From positions 10,908,501 to 10,972,500 of the forward strand of contig NC_073342.2 in NCBI RefSeq assembly GCF_027580225.2: a stretch of 64,000 bases of DNA. Reading direction: 5' to 3'. The notes beneath the pieces were generated by a model. It did not search any database and was not told where the DNA came from. It was given only the letters and a program-made list of their open reading frames with translations. Below, piece by piece: positions 11,668 to 21,200 of the stretch. Numbering within the stretch: the stretch's first letter is position 1; every line of letters starts with the position of its first letter. A program made the position numbers and the translations under genes. This DNA is from Misgurnus anguillicaudatus. Taxonomy: Eukaryota > Chordata > Actinopteri > Cypriniformes > Cobitidae.

Positions 11668-12725
11668 CTGGTAACTTGTTTGCCACGTAGCAATAAAAAA
11701 TATACTAAAAACCTTGATTATTCTGGTTAGTCACATTGTACTGCTATTATTTTGAACAAGACTGTATATGATAGAATGAAATACTATAAAACTAACTCAG
11801 TTAATGTACATTATAGATAGCAAACTGGGGGTCTTAGAAATGAAAAAAGAAAACGATTAAGAGTCACTTGGCTACACCTTGAATATCGCAATGATATCAT
11901 ACAGTTAAGGTTAGGTTGATTAAGGATGTTATTGCATTAACTTTACTTACTTTGGCCTTCACAACACAATGGTCGTTGATAACTTGGTACTGCGTCTCCC
12001 TCACCCATCCACACACCATCTGGTTATATAGTCTGGTAGGAAGGGGGGGTTCACCTGCACCCGAAAGGTATATTTTTTAACCTAGTTTTTTGAAATCCTT
12101 AAGGTGTCTAGTAAAGGAATTTTGATGTTCCCCATGCAAATTATTGTCCCATGTGTGTTTTCTGTACCATCTTTTGTGACCGTGCTTGATATTCGGCTGT
12201 GAAAAATGTAAACTTAAAATCTACATAGAATCTGAACAATACATCCTACAGACACAATCCACCCCATTTTCTCTTAATCTTTGCATAAGGAATTGATATA
12301 TATGAGGATTGACATGATTAGATGATGTATGGTGCATTAAAACTCAAATAAACACAAATAATTAAAAAAAATCTGTGACCTTGGATCAGTGGAACTTCTC
12401 CCCTATGGACCCTATTGATATATGTTTTCTAACTTTTGTATTTTTACAGTCTTTAGGATGTCTAAGAAGCAAATGTTGATGATCCCTACTTAAAATATTG
12501 TCACATGTTGGTCCAACTGAACATCTTCCATAATAAGGAGTTACTATTCAAACCGTTATTTTAGTATTATATTTATAGAAACAAAAGAGAAAACCACTCA
12601 TATAGTCAAATATGTGTATTTATAGGGTATAACAAATCCCCATTAGAATAAACTGAAATAGAAAAAAGTGATTCTAATCAAAGGTCAAAAGGTCAAGGGC
12701 AATGAAGTCTATTCAACATACAGCA

Positions 12726-13109
12726 GGGCTGTTTCTCAATATGCGTTCTTCAGCGATCTTGCGTTCTCGTGTCCTCGCTCTACGTCATCATTAACAGTCG
12801 AAGTCATTCCAATTCTCAAGAACGCATGTACAGAGGACGCATGAAAATACCCGGATGTGTTCTTGATATCGAGGATGCATCGAGTCCAGACTTGCGCGCT
12901 GAAATCGCTTTACTCCCCAGAAGTCATTGAGGCAAAACAATGGCGGAGGTCAGGTGACCAACAGGAAGATCGCACACATCTCAATTCTCATAAGTGCGTT
13001 CTGTGTTCTCGCGACCTTCTGAGTTCGTTCTTCCGAGGTCACCTGGCAAGTTCAATCTCCACAAGGACGCAAGTTCGTTCTTTGCGTTCTTGGAATTGAG
13101 AAACAGCCC
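12726..13109. mobile_element. MITE (GGGCTGTTTCTCAAT ends)
   Basis: GGGCTGTTTCTCAATATGCG at the left and TTGAGAAACAGCCC at the right, with mirrored TTCTTGCGTTCTCG-like text inside. It cuts off the C-terminal tail of the minus-strand gene. Confidence 0.75.
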
Positions 13110-14872
13110 AGGTCTTCATAATCGATCTCTTGCTCCTCGTCGTCTTCACCATCTCCATCCATCTCCTCGACTGTTTCCTCCAGCAAGCCAGTGAGTGAAG
13201 TGGGGAGGATAGGTCCACAAGACCACACTGGTTTCAGAGTACCCTCTTTAGTCTTTTCCCAGCCTTGGCCAGGATCATGGGGCTTGGGACACCAGAATAT
13301 CGGTGTGGCTGCTCTCTTGTAGATGGCCAGACGGTGGTTGACACAGTTGATGTGTGGGACCAGGTTGTCTCTGCAGGGCGGGAGCCCGGACAGATCCACC
13401 TTGGATCTGGTGGTAAGCGTCTCATCCTCTCCAATCATTCTTTAAAGCATGATGCTGCGCACGTCGTTCACAGATTTTTCGCGCGCCTGGCCATACATTA
13501 CACATCTAATGGCTCAATGTCCTCCACCACATCTGGCTCCACAGACCATTGATCACCAAGTTTTCTGAGGACATAAATAATTATAGTATTACAAAGTCAC
13601 AATGTATCAATACCTATGTTCAGCATTACAGTGTTTAACAGACGCTAGGACACATTTCTCAATACTTAGGTCACTTTTGCGAATCTCTTCACACAGTGAG
13701 CACAACAGAAGTCTATGTGGGGTAAACTGAAGATCAATTATCATTGCTTTGGCATAAAATGCATTCAATAACTACATCTCTCAAATTTCATGAATTCTTT
13801 TCTCACTCAGACACAACAACTGCCAAAACTCTTTATACATACAGTCCAATTTGCACATGCTTACATACTGTTTTCAAAACTATTAAACTTATGTTCAAAA
13901 CAATAACATAATACAAAACTGAATAAGACATTTCTACAGTAATATTTGAATGAAATATAATTTAAATCTTAAAAATAAATGCTATACAATCAATTGGCCA
14001 AAGACCGAGTAGATTAGCATTACTATTGTATCTGTATCAGTGGATGGTGTGTATACAAATTCTTGTATTCTAAAATTACTCAGTGCAAAAAATAAAAAAC
14101 AAACTACATAAAATATTGAAGAATTCTGCATCATGTCTGATTCATTCCAGTAACATATATTGCAGTGAATTATAAACAGAGATGTGTCCTTGTTTTACAC
14201 AAGAAAACAATGTATAATGCTACATGTTGTTAGTGTTTTTTTGGTCATTGTTTTGAGGTTGACAAAGTGTGTTTGTTGGCTGTCAACATTTGCTAGTGTT
14301 CTGGAAGAATGAGTTGATTTGAGACCTGAATAAAGTGTTTTGGTAGTTGTAGTGCATTTTGAATGTGAAATGAACTGCTTTGCCAAGCTGAAAGTTGGTA
14401 AGGAGAACTGTGTGAAGAGTTTTGCAAAAGTGACCTATGTATTTAGAAATGTGTCCTAGCATCTGTAAAAAACTGTAATTGCCATTACATGCTACAGAAT
14501 ATCTGCCTTGAAAAAACTCACTTGAAAGCTGCATGGTACTTGGATTACTCTCCAGCTTTTTCAGAGACCCAACCTTCCCTTTGCCTCTAAAGGTACTTGT
14601 AAAGCTTTCCATGTGAAGATGTAGAGGCTGAGTATTGTGCAGTAGTCTGCCCCCTTACATTCTGCCAGTTTGCTGACATTTAGGATCTGCCTGTGCTTTC
14701 CGATCCCAATGTTGACGTAGATGGTCAGCGGGATGGATTGGGCGTGGTGTAGGAGGGTGAAGAAAATGTCTGTGTCTGCAGTCCTCACCACAGCCACCTT
14801 GTGCCCCAGTTGAGCGGCATACAGCAAGTACAGAACAACCCGGTTGTCAGTCTCTTCCTGGGTTGAATCCAA
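13110..14872 (-). pseudogene. Decayed nuclease-like gene of the long-inverted-repeat element
   Basis: Two separated conserved parts are read on the minus strand. From 14872: SQEETDNRVVLYLLYAAQLG, VVRTADTDIFFTLLHHAQ, then after a frame change FRGKGKVGSLKKLES. The pattern of acidic residues (EETD, then DTD) recalls PIN/FEN-like nucleases in multicopy animal proteins; that is inference. The C-terminal part at about 13438-13110 reads PCRDNLVPHINCVNHRLAIY, PKPHDPGQGWEK, then an acidic EEQEIDYED tail that runs into the MITE at 12726-13109. A SINE lies just upstream at 14886. The 800 bp between the parts has no long frame. Product unknown; the gene is dead. Confidence 0.55.
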
Positions 14873-14885
14873 CTAGTCCTTCTCA

Positions 14886-15255
14886 CATGGCCATCAGTGT
14901 GGTCCTCCAGATGAGACGTTAAACCAAGGTCCTGACTCTCTGTGGTCATTAAATATCCCAGGATGTCTTTCGAAAAAGAGTAGGGGTGTGCCCCGGCATC
15001 CTGGCCAAACTTGCCCGTTGGCCTACTAATCATCCCCCCATACTAATTGGCTATATCACTCTGTCTCCTCTCCAATAATAAGCTGGTGTGTGATGGGTGT
15101 TCTGGTGCAATATGGCTGCCGTCGCATCATGCAGGTGGATGCTGCACATTGGTGGTGGTTGAGGAGAATCCCCCTTTCATATGTAAATCGTTTTGAGTGC
15201 TGCCGGAAAGCGCTATATAAATGTAACAAATTATTATTATTATTATTATTTGACA
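14886..15255 (+). mobile_element. SINE-like retroelement with (TTA)n tail
   Basis: Contains GAGACGTTAAACCAAGGTCC, a region ending AGCGCTATATAAATGTAACA, and a TTATTATTA tail at 15231-15250. This tail type is shared by fish SINEs mobilised by L2/CR1-like LINEs. A truncated copy of the same family is at 59177-59432. Confidence 0.7.
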
Positions 15256-16331
15256 CCATCATCTCTCTTTGATTTCTTTGTAGCAGGATTAAACTCTTCA
15301 GACTCACTATTATTTTCTTCCTTGTGTTTCTTTGAGTTGGGCATGATTAGCAATGATCACCAACTAGCCAATTAGCTATTATAGTATAACAGTGTTGACT
15401 TTATTTTTACTTAATGTCTTCAAGGCAGCTTCAAACTTGGTAGAGGAGTATATTTTTCAGACTCACCATCAATATCACTGTTCTCTTTTTTGAGGATGAT
15501 TAGCATGCATCAATTGCAAAAAAAGAGAAGCTGGGAAGATGGGCCGGCACTGATACAGTGTGGCACTGGATTACTCCAAACAGCTTTTTTTGTATTTTGG
15601 GCTTGCTAAGTCTGGACTTTCTGAAGGCCTTCAGAGTTATTAACTTTCGACCACACTTATTTCTCTAAGTTTCAAATTGATTCCAATCTAAATAAAAACT
15701 TGGCACAATATTTTAATGTGGAATATGTTTATCAGACACCTGAAGCATTACAAATATATACCAGTTTGAAAAAGACATTATGTAAATGTTCTTTTTTGCT
15801 TTTTTTGGAAATCCAGGGAGGCAACCAATATAGCCAGAAAAGACATACGCGTGACGGTATTTCGGGTGTGGATCATCAGCGTTTGTTTATTGGACATCTT
15901 ACAGACTGTAGAAATACAAAAGTTAGAAGACATATATCAATAGGGTCCATAGGGGAGGAGTTCCAGTGATCCAATGTCACAATTTTATTTACATTTTTTT
16001 GTGTTTATTTGAGTTTTTATGCATTATACATCATCTAATCATGACAATCCTCATATCTATCAATTCCTCGTACAAAGACGAAGAGGAAATGGGGTGGATT
16101 GTGTCTGTAGAATGTATTGTACAGATTCTATGTTGATTTAAAGTTTTCCTTTTTCACAGCCGAAAATCAAGCACGGACACAAAAGATGATACAAAAAATC
16201 ACACATGGGACAATAATTTGCATGGGGAACATCAAAATTCCTTTTCTAGACACCTTAACGATTACAAAAAACTAGGTTAAAAAAATATACCTTTCGGGTG
16301 CAGGTGAACCCCCCCTTCCTACCCTACTAAT

Positions 16332-16743
16332 AGGCCTCCAAACCTTTGGAAGGAAGAATCACCGGGTCGTCACGGATCCGAGACGAGGGAGCTATCTTGT
16401 AGGGATCTGCACCACTTATCTATGGTAATTTCTCCAAATATCGCGCCTTTTCTAGTGGTCCAAGTCCTTCTCTATTTTCCTTTGCATCTTGGACGCGTTT
16501 TGATGAGCTTTTCAGTTGTTTCGACATGGCAACATTCACTTAAAGCATCAAATTGTACTCTTCTCCATTGTACTCTGTTCAGTTATTTATACCGAGTGCC
16601 TCAAAGATGGCCGCGCATACGGGTTACCGCCCAGAACGTGACGTCGGTGAAAACCCTCTATATTGTCTTTAATACTATTAACTAGTGATGGGAGAGGTGC
16701 ACATACCAAAGCAGGGAGTGAGTGTGGACTGCTTGTAACCTTT
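16332..16743. other. Unassigned spacer
   Basis: About 410 bp between the long-inverted-repeat element and the L1 fragment. No gene is visible. A TAGTGATGGGAGAGG near 16683 looks like a stray hAT end. Confidence 0.35.
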
Positions 16744-17335
16744 TTAGTCTGGAGCCATGCAGGGATCTTTCCAGTCTTTTAACCCCAGAGAGACAGCATT
16801 AAAATTTGCAGCCCAATAATAAGTGCGCAAATTTGGAAGCGAAAGCACAACTACACCTTTGTCTTTCCATAAATTATTTTCATATATGAGCTGGTTTATT
16901 ATTCCATATATAGGAGGAAATAATTTGATTGAATGCATTGATTTCTTGATTTGGTAACTTTTACCCCCAGATATGTAAAGGTCTCAGCGGACAACTTAAA
17001 TAGCAGATTGGGATATTCTTTGGCGTTACAACAAATGGGGAGGTATTCGCTTTTATTAAGATTTAGTTTTATCCAGATATGTTACCAAATTCTTGCAAGG
17101 TTTAAAGGATTTTAGGGGTAGTTGTGATGGGGTTGGTGACATAAAGTAACAGGTCATCTGCATAGAGCAAATAAGATGAGTTGGGCCACCACGTGAGATG
17201 CCTTGTATATTATTATTGCATTTAAGAGCTATGGCAAGTGGCTCTATAGCTTAAACGAAAAGCAGTGGACTAATTGGATCCTATTGTTTTGTCCCTCTGC
17301 GAAAAGGAAAATACTCAGACAAGATAACGAGTTGA
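16744..17335 (-). pseudogene. L1-type LINE ORF2 fragment (reverse transcriptase)
   Basis: Minus-strand text in shifting frames: SEYFPFRRGTKQ with SPLLF (RT block with R-G-T-x-Q), LYADDLLLYVTNP (the YADD catalytic box, near 17170), FTYLGVK-like text near 16985, and LPNLRTYYWAANF near 16820. Order and motifs fit the middle of an L1 ORF2 reverse transcriptase. The endonuclease and the ends are missing and several stops are present. The LTR element at 17339 inserted at its upstream edge. Confidence 0.7.
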
Positions 17336-17338
17336 TAT

Positions 17339-19066
17339 TGTAGCGAATTTCAGCGGGAGGAGGGAAATAACGTTATTTGAAACACTATGAACCTCCGACC
17401 GAAACACTACGGGGATTCCCAAGGGAATCTTAGATTTTAGCTCAAAAGGGAATATGTATAATTAACTGTAATTAATTATACAAGTTTATCAGGTTTTACC
17501 TGGCGTAGCAGAATTAATAATAACAATTAATTAATATGTTCGTCCACCGAAGACATATATCCATAATCGTATATTAACGTCTAAGAAATGTTAATTTCAT
17601 GGCCTTTAAAATTAACCTTCTCACTGATATACAGTGCTACTCGCAGCGTGTAGCTGGATCAAAAGGCAGAAATAGGGACTTTACTCTCATGAGCATTGAA
17701 CACAGAAACAATTCAATTGTGAAAATGCAAACCGGTTTATTAACTATAAAATGAAGTACACATAACGACTAACTAAACATACACACATACAATAACATAA
17801 AACATAGATGAGAAAGAAAAGATTGAAAATAGCTAGAGAGAGAGAGAGTAAAAGATTGGCAAAGCACTATTGCTTAACATCTGCACAAACCATCGGAAAA
17901 TCTCTAAGTAGCGCCTTAATTCTATAAGGGGTAAAGCTTAAACATCAGCGAGTAAAACAAGTTTATACTTGCATTTGGCTCTTTGTGTTTTCGTTGCGAA
18001 GTTTCTGCTGCACGCGGTGCGAGCAAGGAGAGAGAGAGAGAGTCCAGATGTGTTCATAAGATGTAGTCCGTTAAGTTGTTTCGTAGGGCGGATTGGTCCG
18101 CGTGGTTTTCCGAACTCTAGCGCAAAGTGCAAGCCAGGAAGACTGTCCCGAAGAAAGACAGGGCTCAGAGAAAAGATGATGAATCCGAGGGACTCTGGTT
18201 GAGTCTTAGCGAGTTTCCAAACTGCGCTGACGGGTTACCTGGGTAACCGGGCGACTGGGCGCTCATGAGTGAACTAAGCCACTGACTGAGAGACTGAGCG
18301 AATCGTTCGAATTGAGCTATTGAGCGATGATCAATGAGCAAATGAGCAAATGAGCTATGATGGCTTGGGCGATAGGCCGTTTTGACCTTTCACACGCCCA
18401 GCCCATTTTGGGTGTACGGCCAATGTGTGAAGTGTTCGATTGCGCGGGGAAACAAGCCTTTGTTCTTTCAGACAACACATTTGCGTAATTGCATAATGAT
18501 ACAAGTTTGTTCCCATAACTCTTCAAATCGATATTAAATGACATTGATGCGGCTTATGGTAATATGATACATAGAAATGATTGGGAAATAAAGAGTAGAT
18601 TAATTTGATACTAGACAAGACATGGGTTTAAGATCACGTTGAATAATAATTTCATACCTAAGATATGAACCATGCTACAGTGAATAAAATCTAACTAAAG
18701 TGTTAACACACAGTTACATCACACATACATGATCATGCAGTAAAGGGATATAACATATATATACATTTAAACAGCTCATTGTGATCTTTGAATGTGGTTT
18801 CATCACAGACGTATAGTCTGTGACCCCAGCTGTGTCTCTGGCGATCGTCGAACGAACGGCTCTCAGGTTTCTCTGGTGGGTTTCCTTTGAAGCTCCTTTG
18901 AAGACTGCATTTGTTTTAATTGTCGCCCACTTTACAGCCTTGATAGGTGGTAGATATCTGGGTGATTGTGTTATCAGGACACAGGGTTATCTAAAGTCAC
19001 AATTGTAGGGCTGTTTACGATCCAGACGCCAAATGGCCTCAATCTGACTCCGAGCCATTTGCTACA
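17339..19066 (-). repeat. 3' LTR (minus-strand orientation)
   Basis: TGTAGC...GCTACA, 1728 bp. Contains a short GA tract and GAGC-rich imperfect repeats near 18300. Open frames inside it are also present in the other LTR and carry no known domain. Confidence 0.9.
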
Positions 19067-19078
19067 TATCCCCCCTTC
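19067..19078 (-). promoter_or_regulatory. Polypurine tract of the LTR element
   Basis: The minus strand reads GAAGGGGGGATA directly before the 3' LTR, the expected place and composition for plus-strand priming. Confidence 0.7.
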
Positions 19079-19169
19079 ATGGCCACCAGGGTCTTGAGAG
19101 ACTTTGGTGGGCGATGGTTCAATAGGCGATGGTTGGACAGGTCATTTGGGTCTGGATGGCAGGTGTATC

Positions 19170-21167
19170 TTAATTTTCTGCAGCGCTTCGGCGTGCCTGC
19201 AGAGGGGTGATTTCGATGAGGTTGGGCTCTTGCTTCCCACGGTTCCGCTTGAAGGCTTGAGGGACGGCAGCTGTGCACTTGTTCTCTGTTTCCTGCATCC
19301 CGCTGACTCTTCGGTTTAGGATGAAAGTGAGGCCAAGAGTAAGGGCGTATCCTACTCCTGTGGAGAGGCACAGTACCGTGTCAGCGGCGGTCCGGGCTCT
19401 GAAAACAGGGAGGCTGTGCAGAGCTGGCATGCGAGCAAGTGCCTGGAGGGCAGTGTCGATGGGCGTGACATCAATTAGTTGGGTCCCCCCTTCTGCAATC
19501 CTCATCTCCAATTCAGGGTCTACAGTGAAGTTGTGGTCCCTGAAGAAAGTTGAAAATTCCAGTTCGGTGTGGTACTCCTCACTGGGAAGGTGATAGAGTG
19601 CGAGTTCATCGATGTGAAGAATCGCATCTTTTGGAACTTGGATCCACATCGTCTGGTTTGGTACACTGATGCGGGTGGCTGTGTCGTGTTGGTCGTAGGT
19701 CAAAGTGGCCGTGCTGGCTGGGGTGTTGACCAGCCATCGGTCACCTACGATCTCAGCTTGGGTGTTAGTGACCTCGGCTCGTGGTTTAGCTGAGGCCGGA
19801 CAACGAGAGTCAATCTTCATGGGCCGCAGCCCACAGATGCCGTCAGTGTTGTCCCGAAGGAAAGGTTTGCTGGGGCAGAGATAATGAATGTCTTTAGTGA
19901 GGCTGCACATGCGAAGGTTTGGTGCAAGGTACAGCTGTTCATTGCTGTTATGGTAAGCCACAACGTCGTGGGTGCGTATTCTGATGTGGGTGTTTCCCTG
20001 CCAGAAGCCAACATTGACAATGTCTTTGAGTCTGGAGATGTTGTGTGACTCGATGATTGGCAGGTTTATCAGAAAAGCAAGTTCACCTTGTTTAGGGGCT
20101 ATGCTTAATGGAATTGCGCTACCTAGGGAGTAGGCCAGATGTGCCTGCAGGGTGTTTGTTGGGCCTGCAGTGGCAGAGGATAAAATGGTCTGTACCAGGC
20201 TTAGGGGTACCAGGCAGGGTGGAATGGCTGCTGCGGCGGCTCCGAGTAGGGCTCCCAGGAACCGCTTGGGACGCTTGGTTTGTCCGCCAAGACCTGCCTG
20301 TGTGACAGTCATCTTCTGAAGTTGGTACAGCATGTGTTTGATGTCAGCCTCTGCGTGAATCATAGCGTTCTGCGCCCATCGTTCTCCTGCCCAACTGGTT
20401 TCTGGTGCTGATGCTGTGTAGTGTGCTCTGTAGACATCACGGGGGTTGAGTCGGACATAGACTTTTTGGCTATGTGTTCTGCAGTTCGTGATCAGGAGTC
20501 CAGGTTGCTCTTTAAGGACGATGCCTGAGACGGGACCCGGCGACAGGATTTCAGGTTGCGGCCACCCCCCCTGTAGGCTGATGTACAGAACAGTGATCCA
20601 CAGCAGCATCCTGGTGACAGAGAGGGAGAGAGCGAAAGAACAATAGGCGAGCACTACAGGTCCTTGTTTGGTCAGGACAGTTCTCTTTCTTTTCATTGGC
20701 GGCTGTTCCCTAGGTGGCAGAGTTCTAGTGATGAGGCAGTGTGGAGAAGTTTGGTTCGTCCCCCCTTTACTATCATGCCATAATGTTGAGTGTCTCTTGA
20801 CTTGGTTCTGGTGGACCCATCTGGAAATTGGTTCCTTCTGACTCCTGCCCATCTTGATCTGGTATGCAATGGGGAAGAGTTTGTCCACAATCTCATGAGG
20901 TCCTGTCCAGTGTGGCAGAAATTTCTTTGACAGCAGTCGGTGAGCTGTCTGAATTGGCAGGGCGAAACTGTAGGACCAGATCTTGGTCGTTCGAAAAGCG
21001 AAGGTCGTTCCCAGATGAAGTTCATCCAGATACTGGTGAGTGGTGTCATTGGGTGCTGGAAAGCATTCTGCCAACTTTGTGAATTGGCAGATGACCGTGA
21101 GAAAGTGTTTGTTGCCCCTCGTTGGCCTGGGTAATGGTCCAACCCAGTCTATCTGGAGGTCTGACAC
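19170..21167 (-). CDS. Truncated integrase joined to an envelope-like glycoprotein
   Basis: It continues the preceding frame after one TGA and about 11 codons. Residues 1-45 are the start of an integrase core (DWVGPLP gives the first Asp). The rest of the core, with the second Asp and the Glu, is deleted in frame. Residues about 80-125 resemble an integrase C-terminal domain ([12 protein letters not shown]). Envelope-like sequence begins at Met158 or Met187 (20696 or 20609). A hydrophobic leader at about 170-200 is followed by a surface region, a furin-type site RPKR at 299-302 followed by a Gly/Ala-rich fusion-peptide-like stretch, paired Cys residues at 420-456, a membrane segment at about 597-617 and a basic tail. 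Integrase activity is lost. The envelope part is open over its length, but function is not shown. Confidence 0.65.
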   Translation of the reverse strand: MSDLQIDWVGPLPRPTRGNKHFLTVICQFTKLAECFPAPNDTTHQYLDELHLGTTFAFRTTKIWSYSFALPIQTAHRLLSKKFLPHWTGPHEIVDKLFPIAYQIKMGRSQKEPISRWVHQNQVKRHSTLWHDSKGGTNQTSPHCLITRTLPPREQPPMKRKRTVLTKQGPVVLAYCSFALSLSVTRMLLWITVLYISLQGGWPQPEILSPGPVSGIVLKEQPGLLITNCRTHSQKVYVRLNPRDVYRAHYTASAPETSWAGERWAQNAMIHAEADIKHMLYQLQKMTVTQAGLGGQTKRPKRFLGALLGAAAAAIPPCLVPLSLVQTILSSATAGPTNTLQAHLAYSLGSAIPLSIAPKQGELAFLINLPIIESHNISRLKDIVNVGFWQGNTHIRIRTHDVVAYHNSNEQLYLAPNLRMCSLTKDIHYLCPSKPFLRDNTDGICGLRPMKIDSRCPASAKPRAEVTNTQAEIVGDRWLVNTPASTATLTYDQHDTATRISVPNQTMWIQVPKDAILHIDELALYHLPSEEYHTELEFSTFFRDHNFTVDPELEMRIAEGGTQLIDVTPIDTALQALARMPALHSLPVFRARTAADTVLCLSTGVGYALTLGLTFILNRRVSGMQETENKCTAAVPQAFKRNRGKQEPNLIEITPLQARRSAAEN

Positions 21168-21200
21168 TGAAAAGTTGACACCTCTTTTTTGAAGTGGTGA

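Larger units (their letters stand above)
8980..11764 (+). mobile_element. Tc1-like transposon with long terminal inverted repeats, interrupted
   Basis: Begins CAGTCTTGTTCAAAATAATA and ends with its complement, flanked by TA (8978-8979, 11765-11766). The left inverted repeat is about 210 bp; the right one is split by the element at 10466-11667. The single gene is a broken transposase. Confidence 0.9.
12026..16331 (-). mobile_element. 4.3 kb element with about 480-bp terminal inverted repeats
   Basis: The left arm (about 12026-12505) and right arm (about 15845-16331) are inverted copies. Both share GGTAGGAAGGGGGG near the end, TGCACCCGAAAGGTATA, the ATTTGCATGGGGAACATC block and TATCAATAGGGTCC. 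Identity looks above 85 percent. The interior carries a decayed minus-strand gene, a nested MITE and a SINE. The target duplication is not clear. I do not recognise the superfamily. Confidence 0.75.

Noticed and set aside
17938..18202. Small open frames on both strands in the LTR
   Set aside because: They repeat in the other LTR (27819-28101), have no domain and overlap each other. LTR-encoded accessory proteins are possible, but nothing supports one.
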